DNA from: Salimicrobium flavidum
Lineage (GTDB): Bacteria; Bacillota; Bacilli; Bacillales; Halobacillaceae
Direction of reading: 5' to 3'
DNA length: 64,000 bases
NCBI RefSeq assembly: GCF_900156645.1
Contig: NZ_FTOC01000002.1
Location: 1-64,000 of the forward strand
Positions 1 to 7,691 of this stretch are shown here, piece by piece. The position numbers and the translations under genes were made by a program. The notes beneath the pieces are model-generated. The model worked only from the letters and a program-made list of their open reading frames with translations, was not told the DNA's origin and did not search any database. How positions within the stretch are numbered: position 1 is the stretch's first letter; every line of letters starts with the position of its first letter.

Positions 1-91
1 GATCTTCCTCTCTATCGATGTTTTGGTTTCGTCACCTTAAACATTAGAGGAAGATTCTGCTTTTTTCAATGTCAAGCACACTTGATTAGGG
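1..91 (+). repeat. Left arm of island-bounding inverted repeat
   Basis: This stretch matches the reverse complement of 1741-1830. The inner ~54 bp differ at only about three positions and the outer part is more diverged. Each arm also carries its own stem-loop, with cttcctct pairing with agaggaag about 30 bases later. The arms enclose an AT-rich segment with three small genes. They could be ends of a mobile element or two inverted copies of a terminator-bearing tail. No target-site duplication can be judged because the window starts here. Confidence 0.7.
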
Positions 92-163
92 AGAGTCAGA
101 AATATACATAAATTACATAAAAAGTGTTATCTTAGGGTTGTAAATTTTAAGGGGGTATTTTTG

Positions 164-925
164 ATGTTTAGAAGAGTTCTTTTTGTACTACTAACCTTTA
201 CTTTAGTATTTTCAGCTGCTGGTCCTTATGCTGTTGTTGCTAAAGAAAATAAGGGGGAACAACAAACACAAAAACTAATTAAAGAGACCGAAGACACCGT
301 GGTTTATCAGTTAGTTATTGACGGGAAGACATACGAGTTTCACGAAAGTGTTAAGAGATTAAATGAGAAGAAAGAAAAGGTTAAAATTAAAAAGTATGAA
401 GTCCTCGATAATAAAAAGAAATTGGTGGATACAAAAGTTCAATTTATCGAAGAGCAAGGGGAAGATTTGAAAATAACAGATGGCAATGAAACAGAAATTA
501 TTCAAACGGCACCAAGTACCAAAAATGCAGAGAATCAAATGGTTAGAGCTGCTTCTTATGTAACAAGTTCAGGGGGCTCTTACATAGCTGATGTAAGGTG
601 GAAGCAGTATTCCGATGGTGATGCTGTGGCCATAATACCTACGGATAGTAAATTCACTAGAACGAAGAATTATCAATATAGAGATTTCAAAGCTGCTGCA
701 AACAATGTTAGATCAGCAGAATATGATATCGCTACGTTAGGTATCACTGGTTTATTAGATGCTGTAGTAGCAGCAGTAAGAAATGGTGAGTTAATATCTT
801 GGACTGCTGCAAAAAGAATCGCAGGGAAATTTGCTAAAGCTGTGCCAGGGGTTGGTACAATTTGGACTATAATATCTTATAGTCAGAAAGTGAATGCAGC
901 CCACAGAGAATTTAGTCATATTTAA
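164..925 (+). CDS. Secreted peptide precursor, possibly geobacillin-26-like bacteriocin
   Basis: This is a 253-aa secreted protein. ATG at 164 follows the ribosome site AAGGGGG by about 8 nt; an in-frame TTG just upstream lacks that spacing. Residues 1-27 form a classic Sec signal peptide. Residues 30-125 are charged and Lys/Glu-rich, like a propeptide. The C-terminal ~125 residues are Ala/Gly-rich with a hydrophobic stretch ending in a GVGTIW motif. The layout (signal, charged pro-region, hydrophobic helical tail) recalls large Gram-positive antimicrobial proteins of the geobacillin-26 type, but this is recognition from memory and not proven. A strong terminator and a small membrane protein gene follow, as expected of a toxin/immunity pair. 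Base composition is clearly more AT-rich than the genes after 2115, suggesting transfer. Confidence 0.55.
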   Translation: MFRRVLFVLLTFTLVFSAAGPYAVVAKENKGEQQTQKLIKETEDTVVYQLVIDGKTYEFHESVKRLNEKKEKVKIKKYEVLDNKKKLVDTKVQFIEEQGEDLKITDGNETEIIQTAPSTKNAENQMVRAASYVTSSGGSYIADVRWKQYSDGDAVAIIPTDSKFTRTKNYQYRDFKAAANNVRSAEYDIATLGITGLLDAVVAAVRNGELISWTAAKRIAGKFAKAVPGVGTIWTIISYSQKVNAAHREFSHI

Positions 926-930
926 ATTTA

Positions 931-966
931 AGTAGTTGGAGCTATATAGTAGCTCCAACTACTTTG
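931..966 (+). terminator. Stem-loop between the putative bacteriocin and membrane genes
   Basis: A near-perfect 14-bp stem (AAGTAGTTGGAGCT pairing with AGCTCCAACTACTT) begins 5 nt after the stop codon at 925. A T-run is only partial, so it may act as an attenuator or mRNA stabiliser. That would allow low read-through into the downstream membrane protein gene. Confidence 0.7.
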
Positions 967-992
967 CTATTATAAAGGTAAGGAGTGATATG

Positions 993-1310
993 ATGGGAGC
1001 TATACTTACTGGAGTGATTTTATTAATCACTTACTTCTTATTAATTTCTCTTATATATAAGATTCTTCAAAATAAAATAAATTTTAAAGTTGATGATAAT
1101 TTAGTTAAAAAATTCCCGTTATGGATTTCAGTCTTTGTATTATCGTTGCTATTTTTGTGGCTGAGTAGGATTTTGAATGGTACTGGTGATTTGTTCTTTC
1201 AGTTTGCTACTTATCTTGTAGGGACCTTAATAATATTGGGCGTTGTTCTTTATCTCCTTGTTCGTCCAATTAACAGCAAAATATATCGTGCGATAACCAA
1301 TCGATTGTAA
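993..1310 (+). CDS. Small membrane protein, candidate immunity protein
   Basis: A 105-aa protein with three to four hydrophobic helices (roughly residues 3-25, 42-62, 70-90) and short basic loops. It has no recognisable enzyme motif. The ATG at 993 lies 7 nt after AAGGAGTGA; an adjacent ATG at 990 is also possible, and a longer in-frame start at 936 has no ribosome site and lies inside the stem-loop. It directly follows the secreted-peptide gene and shares its AT-rich composition. A role in immunity or export is inferred only from this position. Confidence 0.6.
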   Translation: MGAILTGVILLITYFLLISLIYKILQNKINFKVDDNLVKKFPLWISVFVLSLLFLWLSRILNGTGDLFFQFATYLVGTLIILGVVLYLLVRPINSKIYRAITNRL

Positions 1311-1356
1311 TTCAGTAAATTTTGTAAGCCTTAAAGGATGGATTGTCAACACAAAG

Positions 1357-1482
1357 CTAGCCCATTTCGTTAAGGTGTTTCCGGCGATAAGCTCTTGGGG
1401 TAAGGTAACCTAATCTAACTTTCTCGTGTGAATGCGGATGTTATTGTACCAGTCGACATAATCGAATAAGGCTAGGTTTGAT
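1357..1482 (-). pseudogene. IS3-family (IS150-type) transposase C-terminal remnant
   Basis: Read on the minus strand this encodes LFDYVDWYNNIRIHTR, then after a small frameshift GYLTPRAYRRKHLNEMG and a stop. That is the hallmark C-terminus of the DDE transposase OrfB of IS3 elements of the IS150 group. Only the last ~40 codons remain and they are out of frame, so this is a dead relic. It shows that insertion sequences have acted in this island. Confidence 0.85.
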
Positions 1483-1524
1483 TAGAGTAAGGTATTACTC
1501 CTCAATAAAAGGAGGAAATGAAAA

Positions 1525-1698
1525 ATGTCTTATACAATGTTAAGTATAGTCTTTTTGTTTATAGCTTGTATCGGTATTTGGAGGCTATATAAAAACAACC
1601 GAGATAATGGTAAAAAAGTATTCTTTAAAAAATTAGGGTTCACCTTTTTAGCTTCTTACCTCTTAATAGCAGGGATTCTATTTATCGTTTTCCTGTAG
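1525..1698 (+). CDS. 57-aa two-helix membrane protein
   Basis: This short ORF has an excellent ribosome site (AAAGGAGGAAA, 5-7 nt before ATG 1525). It encodes 57 residues with two hydrophobic helices (about 3-19 and 37-56) separated by a strongly basic loop rich in Lys, Arg and Asn. It is AT-rich like the two genes upstream and lies inside the inverted repeat. Function is unknown. It could be an accessory immunity or transport peptide of the putative bacteriocin cassette. Confidence 0.6.
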   Translation: MSYTMLSIVFLFIACIGIWRLYKNNRDNGKKVFFKKLGFTFLASYLLIAGILFIVFL

Positions 1699-1740
1699 GC
1701 TATTCGGGATTTTTTGTATGTTTCTCTATTTTTAGGTTCT

Positions 1741-1830
1741 CCCTAATCAAGTGTGCTTGATATTGAAAAAAGCAGAAGCTTCCTCTAATGTTTAAAATGA
1801 GTAAGCCGCAACATGATAAAGAGGAAGTTC
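1741..1830 (-). repeat. Right arm of island-bounding inverted repeat
   Basis: This is the inverted partner of 1-91. The shared inner block includes the string cacacttgattaggg when read on the minus strand. It contains its own stem-loop (cttcctct pairing with agaggaag). Beyond the block the two arms share no further sequence on the inner side, so the repeat ends sharply. Confidence 0.7.
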
Positions 1831-1839
1831 TACTTGTAA

Positions 1840-2112
1840 AATCAGTTCACTACTGACATTCTGCACCTATACCTTGAAAGGCTGACTAATGCATTTCCTG
1901 ACAATCATCTGTTTGAAATGGACCTGAACACGAATATATATGGTTTCATGGGCGGAAATCCAAGCATGTCCAAAGATACACTCTTTGTTTCTAGCATGAT
2001 TGATACTCTCCTGAAGGCACAAAGGAGAGTGGCCCCCTTAAAGTTAGATTTTTACTCTAACTTCCGGAGTGCACCACCAATCAATTCAGGTTTTTTATAT
2101 TTTTCTTTATAG
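1840..2112 (+). pseudogene. Start-less ORF fragment beside the inverted repeat
   Basis: An open frame begins directly after a stop codon at 1837-1839, at the edge of the right inverted-repeat arm, and runs 90 codons to 2112. The first ATG (1918) has no ribosome site, yet the preceding codons (translating as LHLYLERLTNAF) look protein-like. This suggests the 3' part of a gene whose 5' end was lost at the repeat junction. The last ~25 codons overlap a stem-loop (aaagttaga pairing with tctaactt, 2039-2062) and may be non-coding. I do not recognise the family. The 1699-2114 gap holds only this and the repeat arm. Confidence 0.35.
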
Positions 2113-2114
2113 AA

Positions 2115-3467
2115 TCAGGCCATAGCCGGACGTTCCGGTTCTGCTGCTTTCAGACCTGCCTGATTAAGGAAGTTCCACGGCTGGTTAAAATGTGGCTGGA
2201 AGAAGAAGTCGACGAAGCCGAGTTCTTCCACGGTCATACCGCTCTGGATGCAGACACTCATCGTGTTAATCGACTGGGTGATGTCTGCTTTAGAGATGGC
2301 CTGGGCTCCAAGGATCCGGTGCGTGGCCGGGTCGAATGTCACTTTGAACGTTACGTTTTCTGCAGTAGGCATAAAGCCCGGGCGGTGTGTATCTTCAATT
2401 GTGACACTTTTCACATGAACGTCCATAAGAGAAGCGGATGTTTCTGTTAGTCCGGTGGAAGCCATGTTCAGGCCGAACAGGTGGAGGCCGGATGTGCCCT
2501 GGGTCCCGATATTACGAAGTAGTGGCGTTTCAATGTTACGCGCTACAAGCGTTCCCATGCGTACGGCATTGGTCGCGAGCGGAATATACATATGATCACC
2601 TGTCGGGTTATAACGTACCGCACAGCAATCGCCGGCTGCGAAGATGTTCGGATTGCTTGTCTGCATGTAGTCATCCACTTTGATTGCTCCGTTACCAAGC
2701 ATATCCACTTTCCCTTCAAGCAGTGCAGTGTTCGGCCGGAAACCGACGCACATGATGACGAGATCGGTATCGAACGATTCTTTGTCTGTGTGGACACGGG
2801 TCGCTTTTCCTCCTTTTCCTTCAAAACGCGTGACCGTCTGATTCATCGCCAGAGTGATGCCGCGGGAGGTGAGTTCGTCCTCTACGGTTTTCGTGAATTC
2901 GGGGTCGAGGTATTTGTTCAGGATACGGTCCGCTCCGTCGATCAGCGTCACTTCTTTACCCGCCTGCGCGAATGCTTCTACCAGTTCGACACCGATATAG
3001 CCTGCTCCGACTACGGTGACGTGACGTACGGGTGCCGTTTGTTCAATGATTGTATTCGCCTGGTCATAGTTTTTGGCAAGAAGTACGTTGTCATAATCAA
3101 TGCCCTCAATCGGCGGTGTGATCGGCCATGACCCTGTAGTAACGACGAGCTTGTCGTACGTATCCATCACTTCTTCACCTGTGACGAGGTTCAAAGCCTC
3201 TATTGTTTTCGTTTTGGTATCGATATTCGTTACATCATGCTTCATACGCATTGTTACTCCAAGGTTTGCAAGCTCTTCTGGAGATGTGTAGAAAAGGCCG
3301 GACGGATCTTCGACAACTCCGCCAACGTAAAGTGCCAGTCCACAGGAAAGGAAAGATACTGTGTCATTTCTTTCGTAAACTGTGATTTGAGCTTCCGGGT
3401 AAAGGTTCGCTATATTAGTAACCGCAGCCGTGCCTGCGTGTGTGCTTCCGATAACTGCAATTTTCAT
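2115..3467 (-). CDS. nox: NADH oxidase, FAD-dependent, water-forming type
   Basis: A 450-aa two-dinucleotide-binding flavoprotein of the NADH oxidase / CoA-disulfide reductase family. The N-terminal FAD motif is VIGSTHAG (residues 6-13). The redox-active cysteine sits in SFLSCG at Cys42, as in streptococcal-type Nox. An NAD-binding motif VVGAGYIG lies near residue 160 and the FAD-closing ATG-like motif FAAGDC near 280, followed by a dimerisation domain. The start chosen is ATG 3467, 5 nt behind GGAGGAAAC; the longer frame to 3563 runs through the promoter. It probably regenerates NAD+ by reducing oxygen to water. CoA-disulfide reductase activity cannot be excluded. The Rex operator immediately upstream supports a redox-balancing role. 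Confidence 0.85.
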   Translation of the reverse strand: MKIAVIGSTHAGTAAVTNIANLYPEAQITVYERNDTVSFLSCGLALYVGGVVEDPSGLFYTSPEELANLGVTMRMKHDVTNIDTKTKTIEALNLVTGEEVMDTYDKLVVTTGSWPITPPIEGIDYDNVLLAKNYDQANTIIEQTAPVRHVTVVGAGYIGVELVEAFAQAGKEVTLIDGADRILNKYLDPEFTKTVEDELTSRGITLAMNQTVTRFEGKGGKATRVHTDKESFDTDLVIMCVGFRPNTALLEGKVDMLGNGAIKVDDYMQTSNPNIFAAGDCCAVRYNPTGDHMYIPLATNAVRMGTLVARNIETPLLRNIGTQGTSGLHLFGLNMASTGLTETSASLMDVHVKSVTIEDTHRPGFMPTAENVTFKVTFDPATHRILGAQAISKADITQSINTMSVCIQSGMTVEELGFVDFFFQPHFNQPWNFLNQAGLKAAEPERPAMA

Positions 3468-3486
3468 AATTGTTTCCTCCTGGTTA

Positions 3487-3504
3487 TTGTGAATTACTTC
3501 ACAA
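3487..3504 (-). promoter_or_regulatory. Rex operator in nox leader
   Basis: The 18-bp site TTGTGAATTACTTCACAA has perfect 7-bp arms around 4 nt and matches the Rex consensus TTGTGAAN4TTCACAA. It lies just downstream of a sigma-A promoter on the minus strand (-10 TATACT at 3522-3527; -35 TTGCTT 17 nt further). Bound Rex would block the start of nox transcription and release it when NADH rises. Confidence 0.85.
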
Positions 3505-3643
3505 TTTCTGATGTAATTTAAAGTATAATCACTTCTGGAGGAAAAAGCAATAACTTTGTTCAATATTTCACAAAAACATTATGCTCTTAGTACGTTCTTC
3601 TCTTTCGAACGTGGTAAAATAGGGAAAAAGGAGGCGCAAACGT

Positions 3644-4189
3644 ATGGATGAAAGAACGAAGCAACTCTTTGAACAACTGGAAAAAGGATCAAAGCAGGAA
3701 CAGATGGATGCCTTTGAGTCATTACTGGAGGAAATGGAGAAGAAAGTACCCTGGGCGTATGAAGTATGGGATGAGCTGGTCGCGCATCTTTACGATGAAG
3801 ATGCTCATAGACGGTCGCGGGCGGCCCAGTTCCTTTCGTATCTCGCCAAAAGTGACCCGGAAGACCGGATTCTGCGTGATTTCGATAAAGTGTGGCGGGT
3901 GACGAAAGATGAGAAATTCGTTACGGCCCGGCACGCCCTGCAAGCGATATGGAGAGTCGGGATCGGCGGAGAGAAGCAGAAAAATCTCGTCACAGGTCAT
4001 ATGATCGAACGATTCTATACATGTGAAGAAGAGAAGAATTACACGCTTCTTCGGGAAGATATTCTGAAAGGGCTGCGTTCTTTATACGAGCATGAAGAAG
4101 ATCCATATATCGAGGAGCAGGCGAAAGGTCTGATCGACAGTGTCGATGATGAAAAATACGCGAAGAAATACAGGAAAATATGGAAATAA
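3644..4189 (+). CDS. HEAT-repeat-like helical protein
   Basis: A 181-aa, highly charged, all-helical protein without signal or membrane segments. The pattern of paired amphipathic helices (about residues 8-30, 35-65, 75-100, 110-130, 135-160) resembles short HEAT/ARM-type solenoids. ATG 3644 follows AAAGGAGGCG by 7 nt. It is monocistronic: divergent from nox upstream, with a strong terminator right after its stop. No enzyme motif is visible and the function is unknown. It is probably a scaffold or protein-binding protein. Confidence 0.7.
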   Translation: MDERTKQLFEQLEKGSKQEQMDAFESLLEEMEKKVPWAYEVWDELVAHLYDEDAHRRSRAAQFLSYLAKSDPEDRILRDFDKVWRVTKDEKFVTARHALQAIWRVGIGGEKQKNLVTGHMIERFYTCEEEKNYTLLREDILKGLRSLYEHEEDPYIEEQAKGLIDSVDDEKYAKKYRKIWK

Positions 4190-4192
4190 AAA

Positions 4193-4222
4193 AAGCTCAA
4201 GGTCTGCATAGGCCTTGAGCTT
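4193..4222. terminator. Bidirectional terminator between HEAT-like gene and queE
   Basis: An AAGCTCAAGG...CCTTGAGCTT stem has an A-run on one side and a T-rich side on the other. It serves the convergent genes ending at 4189 and 4227. Confidence 0.85.
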
Positions 4223-4226
4223 CTTC

Positions 4227-4955
4227 TTATACACCACGTTTATTGCCCCACACAAGGGCATGAACCTGAGGCAAGACGCGCACCCGGTTCAGAGCGGAAG
4301 AGGCCATCACCTGATCGATCAGCCACTCGTATTTCAAAAGCAACGTCGACGCAAGGTCTGATGGAGAATCCTCCTCAAGGTCATCATTCCCGACCTGCAG
4401 GAAGAAAGCGAGGTTCGGATAACGCTTATGGACGTATTCCGCGTAGGCCAGGTCTTCTTTATCGAAAATGACGACTTTCAGACTGACGTTCCGCGATCTA
4501 CCGGCTTTCCTTAATTTCCTGAGGATCAAATCGAGCGTCTCCCAGTTCGTGTTCATGTTCGAACTCGGGGGCTTCGGAGAAATGGTCAGGTCATCAATCG
4601 TGGTGAACCAGTCCTGCCAGCGGGAGCCTTGTGTTTCAAGTGCCACCTCGATGCCGAGCTCGTGAAGTGGGTCGATCAGTTCATCCAGACGAGCAAGAAG
4701 CGCCGGGTTTCCGCCTGAAATCGTGACGTGGTCGAAATGGTCGCCGCCTTCTTCCTGTAATCTTGTGATGATTTCATCCGCTTCGAGTTTTTCGATCTCT
4801 TCTTTCGCGCTGCCATCCCACGTGAAAGCAGAGTCGCACCAGGAACAGCTGTAGTCGCATCCTGCCGTTCGGACGAACATCGTTTTCCGTCCGACGACCA
4901 TACCTTCTCCCTGGATGGTCGGGCCGAAGATTTCGAGTACCGGGAATTTAGCCAT
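4227..4955 (-). CDS. queE: 7-carboxy-7-deazaguanine synthase
   Basis: A 242-aa radical SAM enzyme that converts 6-carboxy-tetrahydropterin to 7-carboxy-7-deazaguanine in preQ0/queuosine synthesis. The cluster motif is the CxxxCxxC spacing, seen as CDYSCSWC at about residues 33-40, preceded by the family N-terminus FGPTIQGEG. The glycine-rich SAM-binding motif TISGGNPA lies near residue 99. It is the third gene of queCDE and its start overlaps the end of queD by 8 nt, so translation is probably coupled. Length fits the Bacillus-type QueE. Confidence 0.95.
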   Translation of the reverse strand: MAKFPVLEIFGPTIQGEGMVVGRKTMFVRTAGCDYSCSWCDSAFTWDGSAKEEIEKLEADEIITRLQEEGGDHFDHVTISGGNPALLARLDELIDPLHELGIEVALETQGSRWQDWFTTIDDLTISPKPPSSNMNTNWETLDLILRKLRKAGRSRNVSLKVVIFDKEDLAYAEYVHKRYPNLAFFLQVGNDDLEEDSPSDLASTLLLKYEWLIDQVMASSALNRVRVLPQVHALVWGNKRGV

Positions 4956-5415
4956 GTGTCATCCACTCCCGTCGTGCTTCGGCATAGCTTGTCGGTGTTT
5001 CGTAAAGGCGGACGAATTCCAAGCGGCAGCTGTTCGGATAGCCGGCCAGGGCCTCATCCATTTTTTCATAGCACCAGACGACCATGTTCTCGGCTGTCGT
5101 GTTCATGTCCGGCAGCGTATCGTTCAGGTAGCGGTGGTCGAGATGGACTTCAATCTGTTCTTTCCAGATCGTTTTGATGTCCCCGAAGTCGATGACGAGT
5201 CCGATGTCATCGGTGTAGCCGCTGATTCCGAAGACGGCTGTATATGTGTGGCCGTGCAAATTTTTGCACTTGCCGTCATAACAGTGCAGGTGATGGGCGG
5301 CATCGAAAGTGAATTCTTTGCTGACCATGACCCGCTTGCTGTGATAGTTCAGTTCGTGGCGTTTGATATGTTCATCGATTTTCTGCAAGTTTTCTACGAT
5401 CGTGAATCCGTACAT
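4948..5415 (-). CDS. queD: 6-carboxy-5,6,7,8-tetrahydropterin synthase
   Basis: A 155-aa member of the PTPS/QueD family that makes 6-carboxytetrahydropterin from dihydroneopterin triphosphate. Zinc-binding histidines are visible in FDAAHHL (about residues 38-44) and LHGHTY (53-58), and a catalytic cysteine in the CKNLHGH context. The start codon overlaps the queC stop by one base (TGATG), a typical coupled junction. It sits between queC and queE in the riboswitch-controlled operon. Confidence 0.95.
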   Translation of the reverse strand: MYGFTIVENLQKIDEHIKRHELNYHSKRVMVSKEFTFDAAHHLHCYDGKCKNLHGHTYTAVFGISGYTDDIGLVIDFGDIKTIWKEQIEVHLDHRYLNDTLPDMNTTAENMVVWCYEKMDEALAGYPNSCRLEFVRLYETPTSYAEARREWMTHG

Positions 5416-6083
5416 CAGGCATGCTCCTCCTGACGTTCAGCGAGGTAGGCATCGAGTCCGTTCTGACGGAGCCTGCAGGATGGACATTCGCCGCACCCAT
5501 AGCCGCGAACGCCGTGGTAGCACGTCAATGTCCGGTCTCTTACATATTCGAAAGCGTCCAATTCGTCGGCGAGCTGCCACGTTTCTTTTTTATCCAGCCA
5601 CATGAGCGGCGTATGAACGACGAACGTCTCGTCCATCGACAGGTTCAACGTTACGTTCATCGATTTGATGAATACATCGCGGCAGTCGGGATACCCGCTG
5701 AAATCTGTTTCGCATACGCCGGTGACGATATGACGGGCGCCGATCTGTTTTGCGAGAATCGAAGCGAACGATAGAAACAGGAGGTTCCGGCCCGGTACGA
5801 AGGTGGACGGCAGTTCTCCGTCTTCCCCGTCTTTCACTTCTATCGATTCGTCAGTGAGAGCATTCGGAGCCAGCTGACTGATCAGCGACATATCAAGGAC
5901 GTGATGCTTCAGTCCGAGGTCGTCCGCGATTTCTCTCGCAACGTCGAGTTCTTCATTATGACGCTGGTTATAGTCGAAGGTTACAAGTTCAACCTCCTCG
6001 TAGTGTTTCAGTGCCCAAAAGGTGCATGTCGTGCTGTCCTGGCCGCCGCTGAATACGACGACCGCTTTTTCTCTTTGTTTCAT
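5415..6083 (-). CDS. queC: 7-cyano-7-deazaguanine (preQ0) synthase
   Basis: A 222-aa ATP-dependent enzyme that turns 7-carboxy-7-deazaguanine into preQ0. The ATP-pyrophosphatase loop SGGQDST is at residues 12-18. The C-terminal zinc site is Cys-rich ([16 protein letters not shown], about 188-203). It is the first gene of queCDE. The leader upstream carries a class I preQ1 aptamer and an intrinsic terminator, so expression should fall when preQ1 is plentiful. Confidence 0.95.
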   Translation of the reverse strand: MKQREKAVVVFSGGQDSTTCTFWALKHYEEVELVTFDYNQRHNEELDVAREIADDLGLKHHVLDMSLISQLAPNALTDESIEVKDGEDGELPSTFVPGRNLLFLSFASILAKQIGARHIVTGVCETDFSGYPDCRDVFIKSMNVTLNLSMDETFVVHTPLMWLDKKETWQLADELDAFEYVRDRTLTCYHGVRGYGCGECPSCRLRQNGLDAYLAERQEEHA

Positions 6084-6128
6084 GTGTCAACTTCCTTTCC
6101 AGATTGAATATGGAAAGTCTGTCCAACT

Positions 6129-6160
6129 AAAAAAAGCGACACCTAAGGCAAGGCGTCGCT
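6129..6160 (-). terminator. Riboswitch-controlled terminator of queCDE
   Basis: On the minus strand, a GCGACGCC...GGTGTCGC stem followed by seven T residues lies directly after the preQ1 aptamer and about 45 nt before queC. This is the expression platform for transcription attenuation. Confidence 0.85.
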
Positions 6161-6162
6161 CG

Positions 6163-6200
6163 TCCTTAGTTTTTTAGAGAGGGTTAGGCTAAGAACCTCT
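6163..6200 (-). ncRNA. PreQ1-I riboswitch aptamer
   Basis: Read on the minus strand the aptamer has the P1 stem AGAGG...CCUCU, the loop with UUC and the conserved CUAAAAAACUAAGG tail that folds back to form the H-type pseudoknot. This matches the compact class I preQ1 aptamer that precedes queCDE in Bacilli. Its position before a terminator and the preQ0 operon confirms the call. A likely promoter -10 (TATGAT) lies at 6221-6226. Confidence 0.92.
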
Positions 6201-6282
6201 TTATACAGACTTATCCTCCTATCATAGCACAGATGCTAAGATTTAGCTCCCCCGTATTCTGGAAATCAGGATAGACTTTAAT

Positions 6283-6420
6283 ATGCTCTTCCCTTTTCGT
6301 TTATTTTTCTATACGAACGGAAAAATTTTTTCTTTTGTCCAGGGGTTTCTTTATTCGAAGCCGCTCCCTCCGGAAGAGCTGGAACTTTTCACGAAAAATC
6401 TTGAGGGGAATTATATCTAG
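6283..6420 (+). CDS. Possible 45-aa small protein
   Basis: An open frame of 45 codons runs from ATG 6283 to a TAG at 6418-6420, directly followed by an intrinsic terminator. The product would have an aromatic, basic N-terminus and an acidic C-terminal segment. A ribosome site is weak at best (CAGGAT 10 nt upstream). The terminator with no other gene in front of it is the main reason to suspect a transcript, which might instead be a small RNA. The rest of the 6084-6526 gap holds the queC leader and nothing else I can identify. Confidence 0.3.
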   Translation: MLFPFRLFFYTNGKIFSFVQGFLYSKPLPPEELELFTKNLEGNYI

Positions 6421-6447
6421 AAAGCCGTTCTCGGGGACGGCTTTTTC
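6421..6447 (+). terminator. Intrinsic terminator
   Basis: AAAGCCGT...ACGGCTTT stem with a short tetraloop region and five T residues; it ends whatever transcript covers 6283-6420. Confidence 0.8.
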
Positions 6448-6526
6448 ATTTGTATGATGCATCACAAATTCTTTATGCTTGAAAAGGGAGATAAGTGGGT
6501 ACATATCATGAGAATAGGGGGATTTT

Positions 6527-7234
6527 ATGGAATACATAGATACGTTACTTAAACTTACGATCAGTCTGATGGCGATCATTATCGTGACCAGGCTTTTAGG
6601 AAAAAAAGAAATGTCTCAAGTCACACCGCTCGATTTCGTGTATACACTGATTCTCGGAGGAATCGTGGATAATTCGCTGTATTCTACAACGACTTCCTTA
6701 TGGGAAGTGTTGTTCGCTTTAGCGGTATGGGGATTGTTGATTTTTATTGTTGAGAGGACGACACAGAAATTCGATACCTGGAGACACCTGATGAAAGGCG
6801 AACCGGCGATCATAATCAGTAACGGGAAACTGAATGGAAAAGCGATGAAACGGAACCTTCTTGAAGCCGAACAGGTCCGTACACTCCTGCGGATGCAAGG
6901 AATCTTTTCGATAGCCGAAGTGGAGTATGCGGTGCTTGAGAATAACGGCTCTTTCAGCGTTCTGGAAAAAGCCGGGTCCCTTCCTGTGTCGAAAGAGGAC
7001 CAGAACATAAATTACGGTGAAAGTGAAATGTCCTATCTTCTCGTCGATGAGGCCAGCATCAATCATGGTACCCTGAAGAAAATAGGGAAGGATGCAGACT
7101 GGCTCAGAAACGGACTGGAAAAAGAGGGATATAACGTCTCAGATGTGTACTACGGCGAATGGAGCGAACAGGACGGTTTCGTGATCCAGTCTTATGCGGA
7201 CTCCGAAAGTAGTGAATCCACGACATATCATTAA
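6527..7234 (+). CDS. DUF421 (YetF-like) membrane protein
   Basis: A 235-aa protein with three N-terminal membrane helices (about residues 8-25, 38-50, 60-78) followed by a soluble alpha/beta domain of the DUF421/YetF family, with the typical TRLLGKKEMSQ and PLDFV motifs at residues 21-37. Such proteins are common in Bacillus, often several per genome, and some are linked to spore or stress regulons; their biochemical role is not settled. ATG 6527 follows AGGGGGA. The gene appears monocistronic. Confidence 0.85.
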   Translation: MEYIDTLLKLTISLMAIIIVTRLLGKKEMSQVTPLDFVYTLILGGIVDNSLYSTTTSLWEVLFALAVWGLLIFIVERTTQKFDTWRHLMKGEPAIIISNGKLNGKAMKRNLLEAEQVRTLLRMQGIFSIAEVEYAVLENNGSFSVLEKAGSLPVSKEDQNINYGESEMSYLLVDEASINHGTLKKIGKDADWLRNGLEKEGYNVSDVYYGEWSEQDGFVIQSYADSESSESTTYH

Positions 7235-7301
7235 TTGGTTTCCGTAGAAATAGAGTATAATGGAAATAACTACTGAAATAAGGAGGCGGTTCTATGGGGT
7301 G

Positions 7302-7688
7302 ATGACGAATATACGATGTTCAAGCTGCGGTTTTGCAGAGGACTTCCGCTTTGGCATTGGCATGCGTCACAGTTCCCTGGAGAGGTGCCTGGGAGAATTT
7401 TCGTACTGGGAGCGTCAGGAGCTGGAGGCGATGATGGAAGAGAAGGAAGTGGCGGATTACCATTTCTGCTTTCAGCTTACACAGTGTCAGACGTGCCTTC
7501 ACCTGAGGAGCCGTCCTTATATAGAGTTTTTGTTCACCGACGGGTCACGAGCACATAGTGAGTTACGCTGCACCGAGTGCAGAAGCGAAAATGTGCGTCT
7601 GATACCTGAGGAATGGCTGGACACGGCGCGCTGCCCGTTCTGCCGGGAGAAGGGACTTGAAAAGGAAAATATCGGAATGTGGGATTAA
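7302..7688 (+). CDS. Double zinc-ribbon protein
   Basis: About 128 aa, cytoplasmic, with two cysteine clusters. One zinc site is formed by CSSC near the N-terminus and CQTC in the middle, and a second by CTEC and CPFC in the C-terminal third. The ribosome site AGGAGG (7281-7286) sits 12 nt before GTG 7299 and 15 nt before ATG 7302, both in frame, so either could start; a tempting ATG at 7294 runs into a stop after one codon. The longer frame from 7260 overlaps the ribosome site. It resembles small zinc-ribbon proteins of Bacillaceae with unknown role, possibly nucleic-acid or protein binding. Confidence 0.7.
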   Translation: MTNIRCSSCGFAEDFRFGIGMRHSSLERCLGEFSYWERQELEAMMEEKEVADYHFCFQLTQCQTCLHLRSRPYIEFLFTDGSRAHSELRCTECRSENVRLIPEEWLDTARCPFCREKGLEKENIGMWD

Positions 7689-7691
7689 CCA

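Noticed and set aside
2592-3131. 179-codon frame antisense to nox
   Set aside because: Shadow frame with no homology and no ribosome site; nox is unambiguous on the other strand.
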